Below are positions 1 through 5,255 of a stretch of DNA of 6,053 nt, in pieces. The notes under the pieces are model-generated. The model had not been told where the DNA came from. It saw only the letters and a program-made list of their open reading frames with translations, and did no database searches. Numbering within the stretch: position 1 is the first letter of the stretch; each line of letters begins with the position of its first letter. The translations under genes were made by a program, and so were the position numbers. The stretch is from Anaerocolumna sp. (GTDB taxonomy: Bacteria; Bacillota; Clostridia; Lachnospirales; Lachnospiraceae): assembly GCA_029256035.1 (NCBI GenBank), contig JAQSYR010000126.1, positions 1 through 6,053 on the forward strand, given 5' to 3'.

Positions 1-328
1 GCACATTAATAATTTTATTTCTATACTTACTTATTAAAAGTTCCGGCAAAATTACCAGATATCCTGCTAATACGATCAGATCAATCTGGTATTTATCAAT
101 GGTCTCAAGCAAAGCCTGGTTAAATTCTTCCCTGGAATTATAGTCCTTAGGCGATATCACACAGTTAGGGATACTATTTTGTTTTGCCCTCTCTAAGGCA
201 TAAACATCCTTTTTATTGCTGACTACCACTGCAATCTCCGTATTGGTTATTTCCCCACTGGAAATACTATCAATGATTGCCTGTAGATTGGTGCCTCCAC
301 CTGACACCAGTACCGCAACCCTTAGCAT
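1..328 (-). CDS. purN: PurN, phosphoribosylglycinamide formyltransferase, N-terminal 109 residues (gene runs out of the window)
   Basis: Transfers a formyl group from 10-formyl-tetrahydrofolate to GAR to make FGAR, the third step of de novo purine synthesis, in the cytosol. Reading the minus strand from ATG 328-326 gives an open frame to the window edge. It starts MLRVAVLVSGGGTNLQAIID, the family's phosphate-binding N-terminus (SGGGTNLQ, residues 9-16), followed by VVVSNKKDVYALERAK (34-49) and IDLIVLAGYLVILP (82-95), all of which line up well with E. coli PurN. The last visible residues are NKIINV (104-109); N108 matches the catalytic Asn that precedes the HPSLLP motif, so the catalytic His and Asp lie outside. 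The start codon lies inside the end of purM (7-nt overlap, ATGCTAA), with an AAAGGTG ribosome site at 336-342, which implies coupled translation. The frame is open to the window edge and shows no damage. Confidence 0.96.
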   Translation of the reverse strand, partial: MLRVAVLVSGGGTNLQAIIDSISSGEITNTEIAVVVSNKKDVYALERAKQNSIPNCVISPKDYNSREEFNQALLETIDKYQIDLIVLAGYLVILPELLISKYRNKIINV

Positions 329-1323
329 ATGGTAACACCTTTCTCGCCAGATTTAATCTCACCAACAACATAAGCTGTTTCACCAGCTGCTTTTAACAAA
401 CGAATTGCTTTATCCATCATACCAATTCCCATATTATAAGTATTGTACATCATATTTTCTTCAATGGCTCCATCGGTGGAAAGCATGCTAAAGATTGGTG
501 GTACAACATAACTATTTTTCTGAATTACCGCATGGGTACTATCATTTAACATTCTAGGAATATTCTCATAGAAGCCTCCACCTGTTATATGACTGCAGGC
601 TTTAATGGTAACTGCTCCGGTTTTTAGAGATTTCAAGGCATTTACATAAATTTTAGTTGGGGTAAGTAAAGTTTCCCCTAAGGTAGTGCCAAGTGCCTCA
701 TAGTAAGTATCTAATGCTTCCTGTTTCATGCTAAATACTTTTCTAACCAGAGAGTACCCATTACTATGAATTCCAGAGGAAGCAATACCTATAATAGTAT
801 CCCCTTCTTTAAGACTTGCTCCAGTAATAAGTTCCTTTTGATCTACGATTCCAACGGCAAATCCGGCAAGATCGTATTCATCTATAGGGTAAAATCCCGG
901 CATTTCCGCTGTTTCTCCACCAATTAATGCTGCCCCTGCCTGCTTACAGCCTTCCGCTACACCACTTACAATTGTAGCTATTTTTTCTGGTTCATTTTTA
1001 CCACAGGCAATATAATCTAGGAAGAATAATGGTTCACCACCGGCACAAGCGATATCATTTACACACATAGCAACACAGTCGATTCCTATGGTATCATGCT
1101 TATCTAATATAAAAGCTAACTTTAATTTGGTTCCTACTCCGTCTGTACCAGAAACCAATGTTGGCTTTTCCATGTGTTTAAAACTTTCCAGAGAAAATGC
1201 ACCTGAGAAACCTCCAAGTCCTGTTAAAACTTCACTTCTCATAGTTCCCTGCACATGTGTTTTCATAAGTTCCACTGCTTTATAACCAGCTTCAATATCA
1301 ACTCCTGCTTTTTTGTAATCCAT
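322..1323 (-). CDS. purM: PurM, phosphoribosylformylglycinamidine cyclo-ligase (AIR synthetase)
   Basis: Closes FGAM into aminoimidazole ribotide (AIR) with ATP, the fifth step of purine synthesis; it works as a cytosolic dimer. The 333 residues fit the family's usual length (about 340-350), and the protein is collinear with E. coli PurM throughout. Landmarks are YKKAGVDIEAG (3-13), the ATP/substrate loop SGTDGVGTKL (58-67), VAMCVNDI (84-91), EPLFFLDY (97-104), GGETAEMPGFY (135-145), SSGIHSNGYSLVR (182-194) and HITGGGFYENIPR (245-257). The ATG at 1323-1321 is preceded by a near-perfect TAAGGAGG site (1332-1339) with 8-nt spacing. Its last codons overlap the purN start. It has its own candidate promoter (1401-1429) and lies below the purE terminator, so it probably heads a separate purM-purN transcript. 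It appears intact. Confidence 0.98.
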   Translation of the reverse strand: MDYKKAGVDIEAGYKAVELMKTHVQGTMRSEVLTGLGGFSGAFSLESFKHMEKPTLVSGTDGVGTKLKLAFILDKHDTIGIDCVAMCVNDIACAGGEPLFFLDYIACGKNEPEKIATIVSGVAEGCKQAGAALIGGETAEMPGFYPIDEYDLAGFAVGIVDQKELITGASLKEGDTIIGIASSGIHSNGYSLVRKVFSMKQEALDTYYEALGTTLGETLLTPTKIYVNALKSLKTGAVTIKACSHITGGGFYENIPRMLNDSTHAVIQKNSYVVPPIFSMLSTDGAIEENMMYNTYNMGIGMMDKAIRLLKAAGETAYVVGEIKSGEKGVTIC

Positions 1324-1362
1324 AGAAAATTCCTCCTTAAGTAGATAGGTAAACTATTATAA

Positions 1363-1377
1363 TGTCCTAGTAGGACA
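1363..1377. promoter_or_regulatory. Inverted repeat TGTCCTA-G-TAGGACA in front of purM, possible operator or leader hairpin
   Basis: A perfect 7-bp inverted repeat around a single central base, 40 bp upstream of the purM start codon. A third copy of the same box (TTGTCCTA on the plus strand, 1423-1430) lies 46 bp further upstream, on top of the proposed -35 element. A perfect TATAAT (minus strand, 1361-1356) begins one base after the palindrome. Two readings are possible: a protein-binding operator, or RNA pairing in the leader (UGUCC stem with a UACUA loop). It does not resemble the PurBox of Bacillus PurR or a known purine riboswitch as far as I can judge. The repeat itself is certain; its function is inferred. 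Confidence 0.5.
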
Positions 1378-1400
1378 ATTCTGTTCCTTTTATATCCCCC

Positions 1401-1429
1401 ATTTTATCATAAACAATCAGGTTTGTCCT
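1401..1429 (-). promoter_or_regulatory. Candidate sigma-A promoter for purM-purN
   Basis: On the minus strand, a -35 AGGACA (1429-1424, 4 of 6 consensus) and a -10 TAAAAT (1406-1401, 5 of 6) are separated by exactly 17 nt, in an AT-rich gap below the purE terminator. The start would fall near 1394 and give a leader of about 70 nt that contains the TGTCCTA/TAGGACA palindrome. An alternative -10 (TATAAT at 1361-1356) lies closer to the gene but has no recognisable -35, so it would need an activator. Confidence 0.5.
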
Positions 1430-1537
1430 ATGTTTTCATTTTATTAATTTCTTATGTTTAATATAAGTAAACCTAATATTAAATCGTCTATTATAAGAAA
1501 ATAAGATAAATTTCCAGATGATAGTTATAGTATATGC

Positions 1538-1582
1538 AAAAAAGAACCGGTCAAAACATAAAATTATGTTTCAACCGGGTTC
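1538..1582 (-). terminator. Rho-independent terminator of purE
   Basis: Ten bases after the purE stop the minus strand carries a long hairpin. The left arm GAACC-C-GGTT-GAAACATAA pairs with TTATGTTTTGACCGGTTC, about 17-18 bp with one bulged C, two G-U pairs and a tiny AT loop, followed directly by six Ts (1543-1538). The GC-rich base and immediate T-run make this a strong terminator. It separates purE from purM transcriptionally, unless antitermination or processing is involved. Confidence 0.9.
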
Positions 1583-1591
1583 AGGTTATTC

Positions 1592-2110
1592 CTATAACAT
1601 TTCTTTCATATATGCTTCATAACCAAGTTTTTCCAACTTATCAGCTTTTGCTAAAACACCATCTTTTAGTCCTTCTGCATAGGTTTTTATACGAGATAGC
1701 AAATCAGGATCCGAAGTTGCAAGTATTTTTGCAGCTAGTAATCCAGCATTTAATCCACCATTAATAGCTACAGTTGCTACAGGAATTCCACCTGGCATTT
1801 GTACGATGGAATATAAGGAATCTACACCGCCAAGTCCTTTTGTCATAATAGGAACACCAATTACCGGCATAGGGAATATTGCTGCTGACATTCCCGGTAG
1901 ATGAGCTGCGCCGCCTGCTCCTGCTATAATAACTTTATACCCTTTTTGCTCTGCCGATTTTGCATAATCAAAGAATACATCAGGCATTCTGTGTGCAGAA
2001 ATTACTGTAATATCATATTCAATTTTAAGAATATCTAAAATTTCTGCTGCCTTACTCATAATTGGTAAATCTGAGTCACTACCCATTACTATTCCTACTT
2101 TTGCTGCCAT
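1592..2110 (-). CDS. purE: PurE, N5-carboxyaminoimidazole ribonucleotide mutase (class I)
   Basis: Moves the carboxylate of N5-CAIR to carbon to give CAIR in purine synthesis; the family forms cytosolic octamers. The 172 residues give a full-length protein close to E. coli PurE. Motifs are GSDSDLP (10-16), SAHRMPD (38-44) with the catalytic His at 40, IIAGAGGAAHLPGM (61-74), GVDSLYSIVQMPGGIPV (95-111) and NAGLLAAKILA (121-131). The GAGGAAHLPGM loop marks class I; the AIR-carboxylase class II differs there. Class I normally uses the product of PurK, and no purK is adjacent; with high CO2 some N5-CAIR may form without it. The ATG at 2110 has a GTGAGGA site (2118-2124, 7-nt spacing). It is followed by a strong terminator. 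Its own promoter is not clear, and because no terminator is visible after the upstream aminopeptidase, read-through is possible. Confidence 0.98.
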   Translation of the reverse strand: MAAKVGIVMGSDSDLPIMSKAAEILDILKIEYDITVISAHRMPDVFFDYAKSAEQKGYKVIIAGAGGAAHLPGMSAAIFPMPVIGVPIMTKGLGGVDSLYSIVQMPGGIPVATVAINGGLNAGLLAAKILATSDPDLLSRIKTYAEGLKDGVLAKADKLEKLGYEAYMKEML

Positions 2111-2122
2111 GTAAAAATCCTC

Positions 2123-2196
2123 ACTTTCTTTTGAACGTTATAACTAACTTTAGTTTTGTATATGATAACTAGTTTCTGACTTTCTTTTGTATGTTA
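2123..2196. repeat. Imperfect tandem repeats in the purE leader
   Basis: On the plus strand, ACTTTCTTTTG occurs identically at 2123-2133 and 2179-2189, and a variant ACTTTAGTTTTG lies at 2147-2158. The first two copies are each followed after 6 nt by ATAACTA (2140-2146 and 2165-2171), making units of 24 and 25 nt placed head to tail, then 7 nt, then the third copy. The unit nearest purE includes part of its ribosome binding site (minus-strand CAAAAGAAAGTGAGG). The repeats fill most of the 102-nt gap between the aminopeptidase and purE. They may be replication-slippage duplications or a repeated binding site; nothing else in the gap suggests a promoter with a good -35. Confidence 0.6.
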
Positions 2197-2212
2197 ATTT
2201 AGGAATCACATT

Positions 2213-4288
2213 TTAATTTTGAAATGCTGCGTTTAATAATTCCGTACCTTTAAGGACAAATCTTCCATCTTTAATAAGTTCTATCTTACTGCCATCTTTC
2301 TTATATACAGATATCTCGCCTAATTCATCGTATGGAATTGTGATATCAGTATGGCATCCAAAGTATGCTTTGTCAATATCCGTTTTTCTGAGTATAGATA
2401 TTTCATTATCCCTTGCAATTACTTCTTTTCCATTAGGGTTAAACACTTTTCGCTCTTCGCTCATATAAAAACAGGTATCCCCTACAGCAAAATGAGGGCC
2501 GGTTTTTTCAGCAATTAATATTGGTAGCTTTTCTCCAATTTTAAATTTATTTGCCATAACATAAGCAGTTGTATTAGTTCCAATTGCGAATTCACCCATA
2601 GGTAATGATTCACGATTAAATAACAGGTTTTCTTTTACAAAACGTTTATTTTCCTCTTCGGAGTCAAAGTTTTTGCAGGTATAATCATGAATCATACCAT
2701 CTTTAAATGTAAGCTTTAATTCCTTATATTCTAAGTCATACAAGTACACTTTGGTCAGATGTAATACACCGTCTGTCCCCTCTAGCTTTGGTGATGTAAA
2801 AACTTCGCCAACTGGAATATTAACATCAGCTGTACAGTTTTCAAATAATGTTTCTTTCTCTGTATGATTTAGTTCATGCAACGCCACCTTTAAATCCGTG
2901 TGATTGTTACCAGAACCCTGAACACGTACATATTCACCCTGATCCAGAGCATCAATGATTGTCTGTTGAATCTCTTTGTATGTCTGGTTATCTAAGTTAT
3001 TAACTTTCACTGTTTCCGCAAAGATTTCCTTAAACTGTTCTCCAATCTCAGGAAGAGGATAAGCAATAATGGTAAAACTCCACTCTTCCCGGATAATATA
3101 CTCATTTACCATAAGTCCTGACACCTGACGGTAGGCAACATCCAGTTTTTCCTGTCTTTTATCAAGTTTAATTGTCTCTTCTTTCATTTCAGGTATAAAG
3201 TTTTCTTCTCCAAACACTTCAATTAATGCAGGCCCTGCAAATTCTCTTGCCTGCTGTTTATATTTTTCATAAGCATTTTTAAGGCCTTCCAGTTTTCTTG
3301 TATTATATGCTTTATCCAGATAAATCCCGTTATCCAACCTATGGTCATAATCATATTGTCTGTTTGGTCCGGTGGAATGGTATCCAATTTTTATATGCTG
3401 ATTCTTTGTGACGCTGGTAGTTGCAGCTCTGAAAATAACTGGCTCCAGACCCATCTGTTCAAAATATTCTATGGCATAACGAATCATTCTTTCAAATCCA
3501 AGATTATACCTGATATTAACTGTTTTCTTTTTACTTAAATCAATTCTGGCTTCTTCAAAACCTCTACGGTATCCTTCGGTATATGTAAATGCCATGGCTT
3601 TGACTTCATCTTCGGAAAACTGATTTAAAAACTCCGCTATCCTCCGCTCATTTTCACCAACATACTCACCATATTGATAGAGATATCTTAGGTCTGAAAG
3701 ATCCCAGTTCATAATGATATCTTTTGCAAATGAAAGATTTGGATCAAGAATTTCTCTTGTTCTATATTCCAGTCTTTCCCCTGTATAATCACTGATAAAA
3801 TCATAGATAGCTCTTTTTACATCTTTATAAGTATATTCATCCTCTTCTTCCATATAATTATAAATTTCAATAAATAACTCCGCTATAATAGTAAGGTCAA
3901 ACAATCTGTACTCATAGGCATATACTATCATACTACGAATTTCGGCATATAAAAAAGTGAATAGCTTACCATATTTTTTCCCAAGCTTCTTAACTGCATA
4001 TTTAGGGTTTCCATAACTTGTACCATAATTATCAAATATCAAATCTTCATACAGGTCATAGTTTAAATCCGAAAGTTCCTTAAGGGTCATTTTTTCCAAA
4101 GAACCCTTTTCAACTAGTCCAACCAGATCTTTCATCTTCAGGATAAAAGACGCCATTTTTACAAAATACTCTTTAAAAGTTTCTTTAACTTCATTTTCTG
4201 TAACAATTGATTCCATCCGCTCCATGGATAAATCATAACGTTCACGAATTTTTTCATTCTCTTCTTTAAATAATTCAAAATACTTCAT
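2213..4288 (-). CDS. M29-like metallo-aminopeptidase with long N-terminal extension
   Basis: Probably removes N-terminal amino acids from peptides in the cytosol, using two metal ions; there is no signal peptide or membrane segment. The C-terminal half fits peptidase family M29 (thermophilic aminopeptidases AmpS/AmpT): RYAIEYFEQMGLEPVIFRA (270-288), RVQGSGNNHTDLKV (455-468), NCTADVNIPVGEVFTSP (484-500), PMGEFAIGTN (563-572), GPHFAVGD (597-604) and FGCHTDITIP (643-652). By this match the metal ligands would be E495, E566, H599, H646 and D648, all present. Usual M29 proteins have about 410 residues. Here about 250 helix-rich, charged residues precede the domain, with no motif I recognise. The family's catalytic Tyr shortly after the third ligand is not at the position I expect (HFAVGDTCFY). 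The ATG at 4288 has a GAAAGGA site (4297-4303). Substrate range is unknown. The family assignment is firm; the leucyl preference often written in annotations cannot be seen here. Confidence 0.87.
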   Translation of the reverse strand: MKYFELFKEENEKIRERYDLSMERMESIVTENEVKETFKEYFVKMASFILKMKDLVGLVEKGSLEKMTLKELSDLNYDLYEDLIFDNYGTSYGNPKYAVKKLGKKYGKLFTFLYAEIRSMIVYAYEYRLFDLTIIAELFIEIYNYMEEEDEYTYKDVKRAIYDFISDYTGERLEYRTREILDPNLSFAKDIIMNWDLSDLRYLYQYGEYVGENERRIAEFLNQFSEDEVKAMAFTYTEGYRRGFEEARIDLSKKKTVNIRYNLGFERMIRYAIEYFEQMGLEPVIFRAATTSVTKNQHIKIGYHSTGPNRQYDYDHRLDNGIYLDKAYNTRKLEGLKNAYEKYKQQAREFAGPALIEVFGEENFIPEMKEETIKLDKRQEKLDVAYRQVSGLMVNEYIIREEWSFTIIAYPLPEIGEQFKEIFAETVKVNNLDNQTYKEIQQTIIDALDQGEYVRVQGSGNNHTDLKVALHELNHTEKETLFENCTADVNIPVGEVFTSPKLEGTDGVLHLTKVYLYDLEYKELKLTFKDGMIHDYTCKNFDSEEENKRFVKENLLFNRESLPMGEFAIGTNTTAYVMANKFKIGEKLPILIAEKTGPHFAVGDTCFYMSEERKVFNPNGKEVIARDNEISILRKTDIDKAYFGCHTDITIPYDELGEISVYKKDGSKIELIKDGRFVLKGTELLNAAFQN

Positions 4289-4315
4289 GATATATTTCCT
4301 TTCATTCCCTTATAT

Positions 4316-4321
4316 ATTATA
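4316..4321 (-). promoter_or_regulatory. Possible -10 element upstream of the aminopeptidase
   Basis: A perfect TATAAT on the minus strand lies 27 nt above the aminopeptidase start, which would leave a leader of about 20 nt holding the ribosome site. The expected -35 position (TAGTAT) is poor. A TTTACA (4375-4370) also exists further up, but with only a weak -10 (TAATAA) 18 nt downstream. The 156-nt gap 4289-4444 must hold a promoter or be read through from the membrane-protein genes; I cannot decide which. Confidence 0.3.
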
Positions 4322-4421
4322 AATATGGTCCCTCTGGGATACTATTTATTAGATTCATAAATCCATTTTTGTAAATATTTCATCTTCCTTTGGATGTAAT
4401 AAGTCTTTTACCCTGTTTAGT

Positions 4422-4442
4422 TATGAATAACCGGAATTCATA
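4422..4442. repeat. Inverted repeat TATGAAT/ATTCATA just after the three-helix membrane gene
   Basis: A 7-bp perfect inverted repeat with a 7-nt centre starts 2 nt below the stop codon of the 108-residue membrane protein. It could form a weak AT-rich hairpin at the 3' end of that message. No T-run follows on either strand, so it is not a convincing rho-independent terminator. Confidence 0.35.
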
Positions 4443-4444
4443 GC

Positions 4445-4771
4445 TTATATGCTAAATCCCATTATATATAGGATAAAATACAAGCAGGCAAAAAATCCAT
4501 TGATAATCAGCCCTGCAATGGGTGCATTATAATAAATATCTTTTTCCTTGCAACTTTGTATTCCTAAAAACAACCCTGTACATGCGACTGCAAATAAAAG
4601 TATTCCTGCCAACCCATATCCTATACCTCCATTACCAGCAGACAAACTGGAAAGGTAGCTTATTACAACAAATGCAATGATAGAAATTATTCCAAGTATT
4701 AATGATATAATACCTTTTACAGAGTGCTCTCTATCAGTAAATTTGTAGTTTTTCTTTTTCCAAAAAAACAT
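4445..4771 (-). CDS. Small three-helix membrane protein, DUF6142-like
   Basis: A 108-residue integral membrane protein of unknown function. The basic start MFFWKKKNYKFTDREHSVKG (1-20) would face the cytosol by the positive-inside rule. It is followed by three hydrophobic segments: about 20-40, 50-71 and 83-105. They are linked by a Gly/Ser loop (SAGNGGIGYG, 44-53) and a charged loop (CKEKDIYYNAP, 74-84). From memory this layout (aromatic/Lys-rich start, KFTD, SxKGIIS, LGIxSxKEKD-like loop) matches proteins called DUF6142 in clostridia; I cannot run the profile. The ATG at 4771 has a strong AGAGGAG site (4777-4783, 5-nt spacing), nearly the same as that of the VanZ-like gene 15 nt upstream. 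The two are almost surely co-transcribed and perhaps work together in the envelope. A real gene is likely; the function is open. Confidence 0.8.
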   Translation of the reverse strand: MFFWKKKNYKFTDREHSVKGIISLILGIISIIAFVVISYLSSLSAGNGGIGYGLAGILLFAVACTGLFLGIQSCKEKDIYYNAPIAGLIINGFFACLYFILYIMGFSI

Positions 4772-4786
4772 AGTTTCTCCTCTTTT

Positions 4787-5143
4787 TTATTTAAACAGCA
4801 ATTGTATTAATTCTATGGTTAAACTAAATTCAAAACTTAAAAAAGTTACATTCAAAAACTTTCGATTATCCCGACTTATTATTGGTAGGACAAAACCAAA
4901 AGGAGCAAAGGCAAAGACATTACCAATAATATTAACAAGAAAGCTTTCCAAACCAATGACTTTTCGATACATTATAAAACGTTTCACTTCTTTAAAAAGA
5001 GTTAGATTATAACGATACTCTTCTGTGCTTGTGGTCCTGCCATAGCGCTCACTAAAAAATAAAAAATATGCCAAAAATATAATATATAAAATAAACAGCA
5101 TTCGGCTGAATGCTATAATTTTCGTCTTGTGTCTTGCATTCAA
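4787..5143 (-). CDS. VanZ-like membrane protein with TTG start, short at the C-terminus
   Basis: VanZ-family proteins are small membrane proteins; the founding member gives low-level teicoplanin resistance by an unknown mechanism, and most chromosomal relatives have no known role. This one has 118 residues and three hydrophobic segments (about 11-30, 68-89, 98-116). Family signatures are R44-YNLTLF (44-50), NIIGNVFAFAPFGFVLP (71-87) and ELIQLLF at the end (111-117). In most members the text after ELxQ continues through a GSFDVDD-like motif and a final helix; here a stop follows two residues later (FK, stop), so that part is missing. No other frame below it resembles the missing part. Translation begins at TTG 5143-5141, set by an AGAGGAG site 7 nt upstream; the first in-frame ATG (residue 15) has no such site. 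A good promoter lies at 5179-5207. It may be a working short form or a decayed gene. Confidence 0.8.
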   Translation of the reverse strand: MNARHKTKIIAFSRMLFILYIIFLAYFLFFSERYGRTTSTEEYRYNLTLFKEVKRFIMYRKVIGLESFLVNIIGNVFAFAPFGFVLPIISRDNRKFLNVTFLSFEFSLTIELIQLLFK

Positions 5144-5150
5144 TGTCTTT

Positions 5151-5157
5151 CTCCTCT
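5151..5157 (-). promoter_or_regulatory. Ribosome binding site that fixes the TTG start of the VanZ-like gene
   Basis: AGAGGAG on the minus strand lies 7 nt before TTG 5143-5141. A nearby ATG (5139-5137) is in another frame and meets a stop after eight codons (MQDTRRKL). The in-frame ATG at residue 15 lacks a binding site. This site therefore decides in favour of the rare TTG start. Confidence 0.75.
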
Positions 5158-5178
5158 ACATAAAATCCACTAAATTTA

Positions 5179-5207
5179 ATTATAAAACAAAGAACAGCAT
5201 ACGTAAA
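5179..5207 (-). promoter_or_regulatory. Sigma-A-type promoter of the VanZ-like/DUF6142-like pair
   Basis: Minus-strand -35 TTTACG (5207-5202, 4 of 6) and a perfect -10 TATAAT (5184-5179) are exactly 17 nt apart. The start near 5172 gives a leader of about 29 nt with the AGAGGAG site. The -35 hexamer lies in the CGTAAA edge of the neighbouring terminator/repeat element, so that element may have supplied part of this promoter. Confidence 0.7.
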
Positions 5208-5212
5208 GGGGT

Positions 5213-5236
5213 AAAAAAAAGGTGTCAGGCACCCTT
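5213..5236 (-). terminator. Rho-independent terminator of the Ig-like surface protein gene (GGTG-CCTGA-CACC hairpin)
   Basis: Seventeen bases below the stop codon the minus strand reads AAGGGTG-CCTGA-CACC followed by eight Ts (5220-5213). The stem is GGTG/CACC, extended by one G-U and two A-U pairs that use the first Ts. The core GGTGTCAGGCACC (plus strand 5221-5233) is a string that, from memory, recurs between genes in several Firmicutes and may belong to a REP-like repeat family; a genome-wide count would settle that. The arm ACCCTTACG (5231-5239) can also pair, with bulges, with CGTAAAGGGGT (5202-5212), an alternative larger fold. Confidence 0.75.
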
Positions 5237-5255
5237 ACGAAATTCTTACGAATTA
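5234..5255. repeat. Tandem pair of 11-nt repeats over the stop codon of the surface protein gene
   Basis: CTTACGAAATT (5234-5244) is followed at once by CTTACGAATTA (5245-5255), 9 of 11 bases identical. The second copy contains the TAA stop of the Ig-like protein and the first touches the terminator arm. A related CGTAA lies at 5202-5206 in the opposite orientation. Together with the GGTGTCAGGCACC core this looks like one compact element at 5202-5255. Confidence 0.6.

Noticed and set aside
1088..1285. Plus-strand open frame of 65 codons opposite purM
   Set aside because: It lies wholly inside the conserved purM gene, has no ribosome site and looks like no known protein.
1356..1361. TATAAT as the main purM promoter -10
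   Set aside because: The hexamer is perfect, but the bases 16-19 nt upstream (ACAGAA region) do not resemble a -35, and a MerR-type 19-nt spacer also gives no match. Kept only as an alternative.
1451..1467. CTTAT/ATAAG inverted repeat in the purE-purM gap
   Set aside because: Only five AT pairs in a very AT-rich stretch with overlapping alternatives; expected by chance.
1324..1537. Purine, PRPP or other known riboswitch in front of purM
   Set aside because: I looked for the conserved cores and pairing arms and found none; the leader from the likely start is only about 70 nt.
1534..1764. Plus-strand open frame of 76 codons opposite the purE 3' end and terminator
   Set aside because: It runs through the terminator hairpin and the conserved purE sequence; an antisense shadow.
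3341..3538. Plus-strand open frame opposite the aminopeptidase
   Set aside because: It is antisense to a well-supported gene, with no start signal.
4772..4800. Frameshift hiding the missing VanZ C-terminus
   Set aside because: No frame between the stop and the next gene encodes anything like the missing motif; the sequence is simply absent.
5137..5139. ATG as the start of the VanZ-like protein
   Set aside because: It is out of frame with the conserved protein and meets a stop after eight codons.
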